NCBI RefSeq assembly: GCF_001368915.1
Contig: NZ_CSTE01000005.1
Coordinates: forward strand, 205,294-269,293
Length of the DNA stretch: 64,000 nucleotides
Direction: 5' to 3'
DNA from: Haloferax massiliensis
GTDB taxonomy: Archaea; Halobacteriota; Halobacteria; Halobacteriales; Haloferacaceae
Below the pieces are notes generated by a model. The model was not told the origin of the DNA and searched no databases. It saw only the letters and a program-made list of their open reading frames with translations. Each line of letters begins with the position of its first letter. The stretch's first letter is position 1. This document shows positions 52,359 to 60,562 of the stretch, piece after piece. A program made the translations under genes and the position numbers.

Positions 52359-53782
52359 GCCGCGAGCACCCCGGACTGTACGGCACCGACCGTTCACTCG
52401 ACGAACAGACGCGAGCCCTGCGCGCCGGCGAGGTCCCCGTCGCGGTGTACGGCCTCGGAAAGATGGGTCTCCCGCTGGCGGCCGTCTACGCCCGCGCGAC
52501 GGGCAACGTCACCGGCGTCGACATCAGCGAGGACGTGGTCCGCGGCGTCAACGACGGCGAGTGCCACGTGGCGAAGGAACCGGGACTCCCCGAATTGGTC
52601 GCCGAGCAGGCCGACCGCGGCGCGCTTCGGGCGACCACCGACGGCGTCGCGGCGGCCGAGAGAGCCGCGGTGCACGTCGTCATCGTCCCGACGCCGCTGA
52701 CCGACGACCGCGAACCCGACCTCGCGGCGTTCGAGGCCGTCCTCGACAGCATCGCGCGGGGACTCGCGCCCGGCGACCTCGTCGTCGTCGAGTGTACCGT
52801 CCCGCCGGGGACGAGCAAGGACCTCGTGGTCCCGTATCTCGCGGACCGAAGCGGCCTCTCGGCCGGCGAGTTCGGCGTGGCGTTCTGCCCCGAGCGGACC
52901 TCGTCGGGCCGGGCGCTCCGCGACATCACCGAGTCGCACCCGAAAATCGTCGGCGGCGTCGACGCCGAGAGCACCCGCGTCGCGGCGCTCGTCTACGGCG
53001 AGATTACCTCGAACGAGGTGATTCCCGTGCGCGACGCGACGACCGCGGAGGCCGTGAAACTGTTCGAGGGCGTCTACCGCGACGTGAACATCGCGCTCGC
53101 CAACGAACTCGCGCGGCTCCGCGACGACCTCGGCATCGACGTGACCGAGGCAATCGACGCGGCCAACACCCAGCCGTACTGCGACATCCACGCGCCCGGC
53201 CCGGGCGTCGGCGGCCACTGCATCCCGTGGTATCCGTACTTCATCACGAGCCGAGTCGAGGCCGAGACGCCCCTGCTCCTGACCGCCCGCGAGGTCAACG
53301 ACAGCATGCCGGCGTTCACCGCGGACAAACTCCGCGACGAACTGGCCGCAGCGGGCCGAGAGATTCGGGGCGCGACCGTCGCCGTCCTCGGCGTCACCTA
53401 CCGCCCCGGCGTCGCCGAGACGCGCGCGACCCCCGCCGCGGGCGTCATCGACCGACTGAACGACCTCGGCGCGACCGTCCTCGCGGTCGACCCGATGCTC
53501 TCCGACGAGGTGGTCGCCTCGTTCGGCGCGACCGCCGTCGCGCTCGCCGACCTGCCGACCCGCGCTATCGACGCGGCCGTAGTCGTCACGCCGCACGAGG
53601 AGTTCGACGGCATCGACTGGGCCGCCTTCGACGACCTCGTCGTCGTCGACGGCCGCGGCACCCTCGGCGACATCGGCCACCGCGTGTACGAAATCGGCGG
53701 CGGGCCGCGGGGCGGGGCATCCGAGACCGAGGCCGACCCCGAGGTGGCGGCCGACGCGCCGCGCGGAGGGCCGGGGCGATGA
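52355..53782 (+). CDS. UDP-N-acetyl-hexosamine 6-dehydrogenase (WecC/WbpA-like)
   Basis: 475 residues from the ATG at 52355. NAD-binding VYGLGKMGLPLAAVYA near 30; catalytic Cys near residue 289 in GPGVGGHCIPWYPYF; UDP-binding C-terminal domain (VAVLGVTYRPGVAETRATPA). Oxidises C6 of UDP-GlcNAc or UDP-ManNAc to the uronic acid. Overlaps the upstream oxidoreductase gene and the downstream epimerase gene by four bases each. Confidence 0.92.
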   Translation: MSREHPGLYGTDRSLDEQTRALRAGEVPVAVYGLGKMGLPLAAVYARATGNVTGVDISEDVVRGVNDGECHVAKEPGLPELVAEQADRGALRATTDGVAAAERAAVHVVIVPTPLTDDREPDLAAFEAVLDSIARGLAPGDLVVVECTVPPGTSKDLVVPYLADRSGLSAGEFGVAFCPERTSSGRALRDITESHPKIVGGVDAESTRVAALVYGEITSNEVIPVRDATTAEAVKLFEGVYRDVNIALANELARLRDDLGIDVTEAIDAANTQPYCDIHAPGPGVGGHCIPWYPYFITSRVEAETPLLLTAREVNDSMPAFTADKLRDELAAAGREIRGATVAVLGVTYRPGVAETRATPAAGVIDRLNDLGATVLAVDPMLSDEVVASFGATAVALADLPTRAIDAAVVVTPHEEFDGIDWAAFDDLVVVDGRGTLGDIGHRVYEIGGGPRGGASETEADPEVAADAPRGGPGR

Positions 53783-54864
53783 GCCGTCTCAAAGTGCTCT
53801 CGGTCGTCGGCGCGCGCCCGCAGTTCATCAAGGCGTTCCCCGTCTCCGACGCGCTCAGGCGCGACCACGACGAGGTGCTCGTCCACACCGGCCAGCACTA
53901 CGACGAGTCGATGTCGGGCGTGTTCTTCGACGAGCTCGACATCCCGGAACCCGACTACAACCTCGGGGTCGGCTCGGGCGGCCACGCCGCCCAGACCGCC
54001 GAGATGATGACCCGGCTGGACGCCGTCGTCGCCGACGAAGCGCCCGACGTGGTGCTCGTCTACGGCGACACCAACTCCACGCTCGCGGCGGCGCTCGTGG
54101 CCGCGAAGCGCGACCCCGCGCTGGCGCACGTCGAGGCCGGCCTGCGGAGCCACAACTGGGCGATGCCCGAGGAGGTCAACCGCGTGCTCACCGACCACTG
54201 CTCGGACCTGCTGTTCGCGCCCTCCGAGTCTGCCGCCGAGACGCTGGCGAGCGAGGGCATCCGCGACGGCGTTTCCGTGACCGGCGACGTGCAGTACGAC
54301 GCCGTCCTCCGGGTCCGCGAGGCCGCCCGCGAGCGGTCGACGATACTCAACGGACTCGACCTCCGAGACGGCGAGTACGTCCTCGCGACGGTCCACCGCG
54401 CCGCCAACACCGACGACCGCGACCGCCTCGAAGGCATCGTGGAGGGGCTGGCGTCGTCGGAACTCCCGGTCGTCTTCCCGGTCCACCCGCGGACCGAGGG
54501 GGCGCTCGAAGCCAGCGGCCTCTGGTCGCGGCTCGCCGACGCCGAGAACGTCGTCCTCGTGGAACCGGTCGGCTACCTCGACTTCGTCCGCCTGCTCGAC
54601 GGCGCGGAGCGCGTCGCCACCGACTCCGGCGGCGTCCAGAAGGAGGCGTTCTACCTCGACACCAGGTGTCTCACGCTCCGCGACGAGACCGAGTGGACCG
54701 AGACCGTCGACGCCGGCTGGAACGCCCTCGTCGGCGCGGACGCGACCGCGATTCGGGCGGCGCTGGCCGACGAGAGCCCGCTCCCGGAGAAGCCCTCGCT
54801 GTACGGCGACGGGAGCGCCGCCGAGCGAATCGTCGCCGCGCTCTCGGAGTACGAGCATGCGTGA
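53779..54864 (+). CDS. UDP-N-acetylglucosamine 2-epimerase (WecB/WbpI-like)
   Basis: 361 residues, non-hydrolysing GT-B-fold epimerase. VVGARPQFIKAFPVSDAL, HTGQHYDESMSGVFFDEL, VYGDTNSTLAAAL, HVEAGLRSHNWAMPEEVNR, VTGDVQYDA, ATVHRAANTDD and TDSGGVQKEAFYL are all present. Converts the gluco to the manno form: UDP-GlcNAc to UDP-ManNAc, or the diacetamido-uronic acid as WbpI does. The ATG overlaps the dehydrogenase stop. Confidence 0.94.
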   Translation: MSRLKVLSVVGARPQFIKAFPVSDALRRDHDEVLVHTGQHYDESMSGVFFDELDIPEPDYNLGVGSGGHAAQTAEMMTRLDAVVADEAPDVVLVYGDTNSTLAAALVAAKRDPALAHVEAGLRSHNWAMPEEVNRVLTDHCSDLLFAPSESAAETLASEGIRDGVSVTGDVQYDAVLRVREAARERSTILNGLDLRDGEYVLATVHRAANTDDRDRLEGIVEGLASSELPVVFPVHPRTEGALEASGLWSRLADAENVVLVEPVGYLDFVRLLDGAERVATDSGGVQKEAFYLDTRCLTLRDETEWTETVDAGWNALVGADATAIRAALADESPLPEKPSLYGDGSAAERIVAALSEYEHA

Positions 54865-55891
54865 GAAGAAGGGAGACGCAGATGCGCGAGGTGACCCCCG
54901 CGTGACCCGCACGGAACCGAGCGAGTCCGGGCCGGGCTTCGCGGTCTGTCTGACCCACGACGTGGACCGCCCGTACAAGACGTATCAGGGGCTGTACTAC
55001 GCGGCGAAGTCGAATCCGGGCTATCACCTCCGGACGCTCCTCCGCCGGGAGAACCCCTACTGGCAGTTCGAGGAGGTCATGGCGCTCGAACGCGACCTCG
55101 GCGTCCGCTCGTCGTTCTACTTCCTCAACGAGCCGAGCCTCCTCGAAACGGGGTCGCTGTCGGACTGGCTCGAACCGAAGAACTGGGTCGAACACCTCGG
55201 CCGGTACGACCTCGACTCGGCCTCGGTCGCCACCGCCGTCCGCGACCTCGACGAGGGCGGCTGGGAGGTCGGCATCCACGGCTCGTTCCGGTCGTGCGAC
55301 GACTTCGACCGCCTCCGGACCGAGAAGCGCGAACTCGAAGCGGTGCTCGGCCACGAGGTCGTCGGCGGCCGCCAGCATCACCTCAAACTCGGGCCGAACA
55401 CGTGGCGCTACCACCGCGAACTCGGCCTGAAGTACGACGCCAGCCCCGGGTCGAGTTCGGAAAACGGCTTCCAGCACGGCTACCGGCCGTTCAGACCCTT
55501 CGACGACGACTTCGTCGTCTTCCCGCTGACGCTGATGGAGGTGTCGCTTCCCGACCCTGGGTCGGCGTTCGACGAGGCGTGGGCCGAGTGCGAGCGCCTC
55601 TTGGACGAGGCCGAGGCGAACGACGCCGTGATGACCGTGCTGTGGCACCCGCGGTACTTCAACGAAGACGAGTTCCCCGGCTACCGCCGGCTCTACCGCC
55701 GCATCGTCGAGCGGGCGCTCGACCGCGGCGCGTGGGTCGGCCCCGTCGCCGACTACTACCGCGAGTTCCTCGCCGACCGCGAGCGCGGCGGTTCCGGTGA
55801 TTCCGACGACGACGCGGACGAGAGGGCGACCGACAGCGCGACCACCGACAGCGCGACCCCCGGCGGCGCGGGTCGCTCGCTCTCTCCGTAG
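54857..55891 (+). CDS. polysaccharide deacetylase-like protein
   Basis: 344 residues; overlaps the epimerase gene by eight bases, and a GTG at 54902 is an alternative start. NodB-like fold: CLTHDVDRPYKTYQGL with the metal-binding Asp pair, SSFYFLNEPS, WEVGIHGSFRSCDD (His of motif 2), and TVLWHPRYF near the end. No signal peptide, so it is probably cytoplasmic and acts on a sugar nucleotide or lipid-linked glycan. The C-terminal 35 residues are a Thr/Asp/Ser-rich tail. Confidence 0.85.
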   Translation: MREKKGDADARGDPRVTRTEPSESGPGFAVCLTHDVDRPYKTYQGLYYAAKSNPGYHLRTLLRRENPYWQFEEVMALERDLGVRSSFYFLNEPSLLETGSLSDWLEPKNWVEHLGRYDLDSASVATAVRDLDEGGWEVGIHGSFRSCDDFDRLRTEKRELEAVLGHEVVGGRQHHLKLGPNTWRYHRELGLKYDASPGSSSENGFQHGYRPFRPFDDDFVVFPLTLMEVSLPDPGSAFDEAWAECERLLDEAEANDAVMTVLWHPRYFNEDEFPGYRRLYRRIVERALDRGAWVGPVADYYREFLADRERGGSGDSDDDADERATDSATTDSATPGGAGRSLSP

Positions 55892-55921
55892 AATCCGGCG
55901 ACGTCGGTCGGTATCGGCCCC

Positions 55922-55933
55922 ATAACAAAGCCG
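55922..55933 (+). promoter_or_regulatory. ATAACAAA element of the alpha-toroid gene
   Basis: ATAACAAAGCCG, 66 bases before the ATG at 55988, with no open frame between. Confidence 0.5.
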
Positions 55934-55987
55934 CCAGCGGGCTTCCTCTCGGACAGCCAATACCCCTCAGAGAGGCTATTCTGTATC

Positions 55988-57301
55988 ATGAATCCATCAC
56001 CGAAGCAGTATCACCGCGACGGCGACGCCGACACGGAGCGACTCCAACGGTACGTCGACGTGCTCGACGACGTGCTCGACTACGCCCGCGAACGCGACTA
56101 CAAGGGCTGGGACTACGGCGACGGCATGAGCAGCAGGCTCCTGCTTTCGGTCCCCATCGACAACCGCTGGTTCAACCTCGCGGTCCAGGAGTTCATCAAG
56201 CGCTCGCCCGTCAACGTCCGCCCGCTGTTCCTCGTGGAGCAACGCCGAAATTTCAAGGGCATCACGCTGTTCGCCATGGCGAACCGGACCCGTGCGCAGT
56301 TGGCCGAGTGGTTCGACGGCGACCGCCCGGCGGAGACGTACCGCGAGGACGCGGCGGCGCTGACGGAGTGGCTCGTGGAGAACCAAGCCAAAGGCTACAG
56401 CGGCTTCGCCGGCAGTCACCGCCACGTCATCCAGCACATCTCGGGTCGCAACGGCCCGCGGTCGGGGATTCCCCACTCGCCGAACATCGTCTCGACGTCC
56501 TACGGCGTCAAGGCGCTCCTCGCCGGGCGGGAGTTCGACCCGGACTACCCGGACATCGCCAAGACCGCCGTGGACGTGCTGCTCGACGACCTCAACTACC
56601 GGCCGAAGGACGACGGCGCGGTCATGGACTACTACCTCTCGCACCCGAAAGACAGCTACACGCTCAACGCGCTGGCCATCGGGGCGCGGCTGTTCGTCGA
56701 GCTGTACGACCACTTCGGTGACGAGGAGTTGTTGACGCGCGCCGAGAAGGTGTACGACTTCGTCGCGTCGAAGCAGACCGACCGCGGCGGGTGGTACTAC
56801 CGCGAACCCGCGAGCGCCTCGCACCTCTCGATGGACAACCACCACAACGGCTTCATCGTCGAGTGCTTCCAGCGCTACGAGCAAATCGTCGGCAGCGGTC
56901 GGTACGACGACACCCTCGAACGCGGCCTCGACTTCTACGCCCGCGAGCTGTTCGACGAGGACGGCGCGCCCAACTTCGACGAGGAAAACCCCTACCCGCG
57001 GGACATCCACGCGACGGCGCAGGGCATCCTCGTGTTCACCTACGCCGGGCAGTACGACCGCGCCGAGCGCGCCATCGACTGGGCGCTCGCGAACATGTAC
57101 GTCCCGTCCGAGGGTCGGTTCTACTTCCGCAAACACCGCTTTTACACCAAGCGCATGACGCTCATGCGGTGGTGTCAGGCGTGGATGGCCTACGCCATCG
57201 CCGAGTACGTGGCCACCAGAATCTCCGGGGAACCGACACACGGCTACGGCATCGACGCCGACGGTATCGAGCGCCTACGGGCGGCGGCAGAGAGTCCCTG
57301 A
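55988..57301 (+). CDS. alpha/alpha-toroid protein, glycoside-hydrolase-like
   Basis: 437 residues, mostly helical hairpins with repeated aromatic-rich turns (DKQ-type SKQTDRGGWYYREPASASHLSMDNHHNGFIVECFQRY, DIHATAQGILVF). This pattern suits six-hairpin glycosidases or glycan epimerases such as N-acylglucosamine 2-epimerase. No signal peptide. No catalytic pair can be named. Located between the deacetylase and the FemAB genes of the island, and carries its own shared promoter element. Confidence 0.7.
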   Translation: MNPSPKQYHRDGDADTERLQRYVDVLDDVLDYARERDYKGWDYGDGMSSRLLLSVPIDNRWFNLAVQEFIKRSPVNVRPLFLVEQRRNFKGITLFAMANRTRAQLAEWFDGDRPAETYREDAAALTEWLVENQAKGYSGFAGSHRHVIQHISGRNGPRSGIPHSPNIVSTSYGVKALLAGREFDPDYPDIAKTAVDVLLDDLNYRPKDDGAVMDYYLSHPKDSYTLNALAIGARLFVELYDHFGDEELLTRAEKVYDFVASKQTDRGGWYYREPASASHLSMDNHHNGFIVECFQRYEQIVGSGRYDDTLERGLDFYARELFDEDGAPNFDEENPYPRDIHATAQGILVFTYAGQYDRAERAIDWALANMYVPSEGRFYFRKHRFYTKRMTLMRWCQAWMAYAIAEYVATRISGEPTHGYGIDADGIERLRAAAESP

Positions 57302-57339
57302 CGGCGTGTAGGCCGGCGCGAACGCCGGCTAGTCGCTTC

Positions 57340-57351
57340 ATAACAAATCCC
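57340..57351 (+). promoter_or_regulatory. ATAACAAA element of the FemAB unit
   Basis: ATAACAAATCCC, 38 bases before the ATG of the 76-codon frame at 57378. Confidence 0.55.
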
Positions 57352-57377
57352 CGTCCTCTCGTCACAGTAGTTCGAGA

Positions 57378-57608
57378 ATGTCTTTTCGAATGATACACGC
57401 CGACGCGGCCCGACCGGACCGCGGGTCGATTTACGGGGCCGCCGCGTCCGCCGGTGAGTCGGCTGATTACGGTCTGTTCGGACGGTTTGAACGGGTCTGC
57501 CGAGACGGTCGGATCGGGCGGGACGGTCGAGGGGGGCGGGACGGTCCCGCCCCGTGTTGTCGAGGGCCGCGGACGCGGTGCGAACACCTGACGCCTTCCA
57601 GCCCATGA
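57378..57608 (+). CDS. candidate 76-residue protein coupled to the FemAB gene
   Basis: Starts MSFRMIHADAARPDRG. The stop overlaps the ATG of the first FemAB gene (ATGA), and the ATG is 38 bases after a promoter element. The C-terminal half is Gly/Arg repeats produced by the 9-base repeat at 57502-57546. No family. It could be a real small protein or just a leader frame. Confidence 0.35.
   Translation: MSFRMIHADAARPDRGSIYGAAASAGESADYGLFGRFERVCRDGRIGRDGRGGRDGPAPCCRGPRTRCEHLTPSSP
57502..57546. repeat. 9-base periodic tract
   Basis: Five 9-base units of the RRACNGTCG type (for example GAGACGGTC and GGGACGGTC twice). Same pattern as the long tract at 63661-64000. Confidence 0.65.
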
Positions 57609-58693
57609 CCATCGAAATCGCCGAGTTCGACCACGGCGACCGCGACGAGTGGGACACGTACGTCGAGCGGTCGAGTCAGGCCAGCTTCTTCCATCAGTAC
57701 GAAGCGCTGCGGCTCCAAGCGAAGCACTCGAACTCGACGCTCCACCTGCTCGTCGGCTTCAAGACCGAAGAGCCGGTCGGGCTGTTCCCCGTCTTCGAGA
57801 TTCGAAAGGGGCTGGTCAAGACGGCGTTCTCGCCGCCACCGCACATCGGCGTCCCGTATCTCGGACCCGTGATGCTCGACGCCGGCAACATCAAGAGCCG
57901 GAAGTTCGAGCGCCGCCGCAACCAGTTCATCGACGGCTGTACCGCGTGGATAGACGAACACATCGGCCCGAACTACACGCACGTCCGCGTCGGCGACTAC
58001 TACACCGACATGCGGACGTTCCTGTGGGGCGGCTGCGACGTGTCGCCGAAGTACACCTACAACGTCGATTTGACCCGCGACGAGGACGAGCTCCTCATGT
58101 CGTTCAGCCGGAGCGCCCGCCGGAACATCCGCGACGGCCGAAAGCTCGTCTCCGGCATCGAGGAGGGCGACCGCGACGACATCTGTTCGATCCTCACGCT
58201 GGTCAAAGACCGCTACGAGGAACAGGACCTGTCGTTCGACGTACCGCCGCAGTTCGTCACGGACCTGTACGACTCGCTGCCGGCGGGGCAGGTCCGACCC
58301 TACGTCTTCCGGTACGACGGGACGTTCGTGAGCGGGATTCTCGCCCTCCAGTACGGGGACACGCTCTACCGCTGGCTCGGCGGCGTCCGGCCCCAGCGGG
58401 ACTTCGGAATCGACGTCAACGACCTGCTGGACTGGCGAATCATGCGCGACGGCATGGACGCCGGGATGCGCCGCTACGACCTCGTCGGCGCGAACAACCA
58501 CCGACTCAACCGTTACAAGAGCAAGTACAACCCCGAACTCGTCACGTTCTACCAGATCGAACACGGGGCGCTCCCGGTCAGAACCATCGCACACCTGTAC
58601 AAGAGCCGCCTCGGTCCCGGCATCGAGATGTTGTCCCGGGGAAACGGGACGAGCCTCTCGTCGCGACTCGTTTCGGGGCTGTTCCACCGATGA
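57605..58693 (+). CDS. FemAB/GNAT-like acyl- or aminoacyltransferase
   Basis: 362 residues from the ATG at 57605. Double GNAT fold of the FemAB type: SFFHQYEAL near 28, LVGFKTEEPVGLFPVFE, the helix FSRSARRNIRDGRKL near 170, and the C-terminal YDLVGANNHRLNRYKSKYNPEL. Such enzymes move amino acids or acyl groups onto peptidoglycan or polysaccharide. In an archaeon without peptidoglycan, a surface glycan is the likely acceptor (inference). Paralogous to the next gene, 52 bases downstream. Confidence 0.85.
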   Translation: MTIEIAEFDHGDRDEWDTYVERSSQASFFHQYEALRLQAKHSNSTLHLLVGFKTEEPVGLFPVFEIRKGLVKTAFSPPPHIGVPYLGPVMLDAGNIKSRKFERRRNQFIDGCTAWIDEHIGPNYTHVRVGDYYTDMRTFLWGGCDVSPKYTYNVDLTRDEDELLMSFSRSARRNIRDGRKLVSGIEEGDRDDICSILTLVKDRYEEQDLSFDVPPQFVTDLYDSLPAGQVRPYVFRYDGTFVSGILALQYGDTLYRWLGGVRPQRDFGIDVNDLLDWRIMRDGMDAGMRRYDLVGANNHRLNRYKSKYNPELVTFYQIEHGALPVRTIAHLYKSRLGPGIEMLSRGNGTSLSSRLVSGLFHR

Positions 58694-58745
58694 CGACCCG
58701 ACCGCCGCACCGACCGACGACCACCAACCCGCACGACCACGACAC

Positions 58746-59783
58746 ATGTCACAACTCCGTATCGAAACCCTGAGCCTCGACGAGTGGGGAGCCGCGCTTC
58801 CCCCGTCGGGCACCGAAGTCTTCCACACCCCCGCAGTGCTCGCCGCCATCGACGAGCACTTCGACGGCGAGATGCACCTGTTCGGCGTCTTCAAGGGCCA
58901 AGAGCCGGTCGCGCTGTTCCCGACGTTCGTCCGCCGGAACCCCCTCGGACGGGTCGTCGTCTCCCCGCCGCCGTCGATGGCGATTCCCTACATCGGCCCG
59001 GTGATGATGCCGAACAGCCCGAAACAGAGCGCCTACGAGTCGGTGAACCGCGAGTTCGCCGACCTCGTGGTCGAGGAACTCGGCATCCGCTCGAACCGGA
59101 CGTTCGTCCGCCTGCTCTGTTCGCCGGCGTACCTCGACCCCCGCCCGTTCGAGTGGACCGGTTTCGCGGTCAAGCCCTCCTTCACCTATCGGCTCGACCT
59201 CGACGGGCGCTCGCTCGACGAGATTCAAGCCCAGTTCAGTAGTAGCCTCCGCCGCGAGATTCGGCAGGCGCGCGAACTCGACGTCACCATCGCGGACGAG
59301 GGACTCGACGGGGCCCGCGTCGTCTACGACGACGTGGTCTCGCGGTACGACGAGCAGGACGAGCCGTTCGGGATGCCCTGGGAGTTCGTCGAGTCGATGG
59401 TCGAGAATCTCGGCGACCGGTGTCGAGTGTACGTCGCCCGCGACCCCGACGGCGAGTACCTCAGCGGCATGATAGTCCCCTTCTCCGCCGAGGTGGGCTA
59501 CTTCTGGCTCGGCGGCGCTCGCGGGCAGTACGACGGGGTCAGCATCAACAGCCTGCTCCATTGGACTATCATCGAAGATATCGTCGAGGACGAAGCGCTC
59601 GCGTCGGTCACGAAGTACGACCTCGTCGGCGCGAACACGGAGCGGCTCTGCAACTACAAGTCGAAGTTCGGCGGCGAGCTCGTCCCGTACTACGTCGTCG
59701 AGTCGACCGGCGTCGGGATGAACCTCGCAAAGCGGACCTACCAGCTCCTGAACAAGGGGTCGGAGCGAATCGCCACGAAGTAG
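58746..59783 (+). CDS. second FemAB/GNAT-like transferase
   Basis: 345 residues. Same layout as the preceding protein: VFHTPAVLAAIDEHF, GVFKGQEPVALFPTFV, FSSSLRREIRQAREL, and KYDLVGANTERLCNYKSKFGGEL. The two differ enough to have different substrates or acceptors. Probably co-transcribed with the first FemAB gene. It is the last gene of the island. Confidence 0.85.
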   Translation: MSQLRIETLSLDEWGAALPPSGTEVFHTPAVLAAIDEHFDGEMHLFGVFKGQEPVALFPTFVRRNPLGRVVVSPPPSMAIPYIGPVMMPNSPKQSAYESVNREFADLVVEELGIRSNRTFVRLLCSPAYLDPRPFEWTGFAVKPSFTYRLDLDGRSLDEIQAQFSSSLRREIRQARELDVTIADEGLDGARVVYDDVVSRYDEQDEPFGMPWEFVESMVENLGDRCRVYVARDPDGEYLSGMIVPFSAEVGYFWLGGARGQYDGVSINSLLHWTIIEDIVEDEALASVTKYDLVGANTERLCNYKSKFGGELVPYYVVESTGVGMNLAKRTYQLLNKGSERIATK

Positions 59784-59823
59784 GCGGGACGCGAACGCGG
59801 ACGCGGTCACCGAACGACCGCGC

Positions 59824-60120
59824 TCACGCCATCTGCTGTGTCTGAATGACGGTCCAGATGTTCTCGGCGTCGTCGGTGATGCCGTACACCCGCCCTTTTC
59901 GGCGCTGTTCCGGGACGAGAAGTTCCACGAGCGAACGGTCTCTGAGTTCCTGCAGCGCCCGCGAGACGTGGGCGACCGCGCTCTCGGAGTCGGTGGCGAT
60001 TTGCGTCGGCGTCGCGGGGCCCTCGGAGAGCCTCTCAAGCACGGAGACGCGGTAGTGAGAGCTGATAACGAAGCCCACGTCGTCCCACGGTACGTCGTCG
60101 GTCCCGTCGACGGAACTCAC
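59824..60120 (-). CDS. winged-helix transcriptional regulator
   Basis: 98 residues from a GTG at 60120. VISSHYRVSVLERLSEGPATPTQIATDSESAVAHVSRALQELRDRSLVELLVPEQRRKGRVYGIT is a complete ArsR/MarR-type winged helix, with the recognition helix around SESAVAHVSRALQEL. Family members of this haloarchaeal type act as repressors of nearby genes. Its target is unknown; the palindrome at 60401-60416 is a candidate. Confidence 0.85.
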   Translation of the reverse strand: MSSVDGTDDVPWDDVGFVISSHYRVSVLERLSEGPATPTQIATDSESAVAHVSRALQELRDRSLVELLVPEQRRKGRVYGITDDAENIWTVIQTQQMA

Positions 60121-60562
60121 GCAACGCCCACCTCGCTTGGGGAGACGGGTCGATAGGCGGTCGAGTCGGGGCGGTCTCTCGGGGTCGATAGGCGGCGAGC
60201 GCCGACGGCGGCCCGGCGGAGGCGACGGTTCGCATCGCTCGGGGCGGTGGCGGCGGTCGTGGCGGACGTGACGGTCGGCGACGAGCGGAGCACTGACAGT
60301 AGCGGAGACGTATCTACCGAAAACAGGCGCATTAACGGGAGGTTAACCGCGATGTCGGCGGGTGCCCGGCGTGCCGGCCGCATCGGTTCGATGCGCATTC
60401 GTTCGTTAGTACGAACTTAATTACATAAAGTCTCCGTTTGAATTATATTCTCTCGTTCGTGAGAGTCTCGAAGTTTTGAACGTCGCGTTGACAGGAGTTC
60501 GGTCGGTGCCGACCCCTGAGAGCGACGACGAGGCTCATATCCGTCTCGCCCGTACGACCGAT
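60121..60562. other. intergenic region with a palindromic operator candidate
   Basis: 442 bases between the regulator and the gene at 60563. The left 270 bases are GC-rich with no believable gene. From 60390 the DNA becomes A/T-rich and holds the palindrome at 60401-60416 and TATA-like ACATAAAG (60423-60430) and ATTATATTC (60441-60449). Confidence 0.5.
60401..60416. promoter_or_regulatory. inverted repeat, operator candidate
   Basis: GTTCGT-TAGT-ACGAAC, perfect 6-bp arms, directly upstream of TATA-like sequences. Confidence 0.4.

Noticed and set aside
60117-60398. 93-codon minus-strand frame overlapping the regulator start by four bases
   Set aside because: The overlap is tempting, but the product is Arg/Ser/Pro/Thr-rich and not acidic like haloarchaeal proteins; no family seen.
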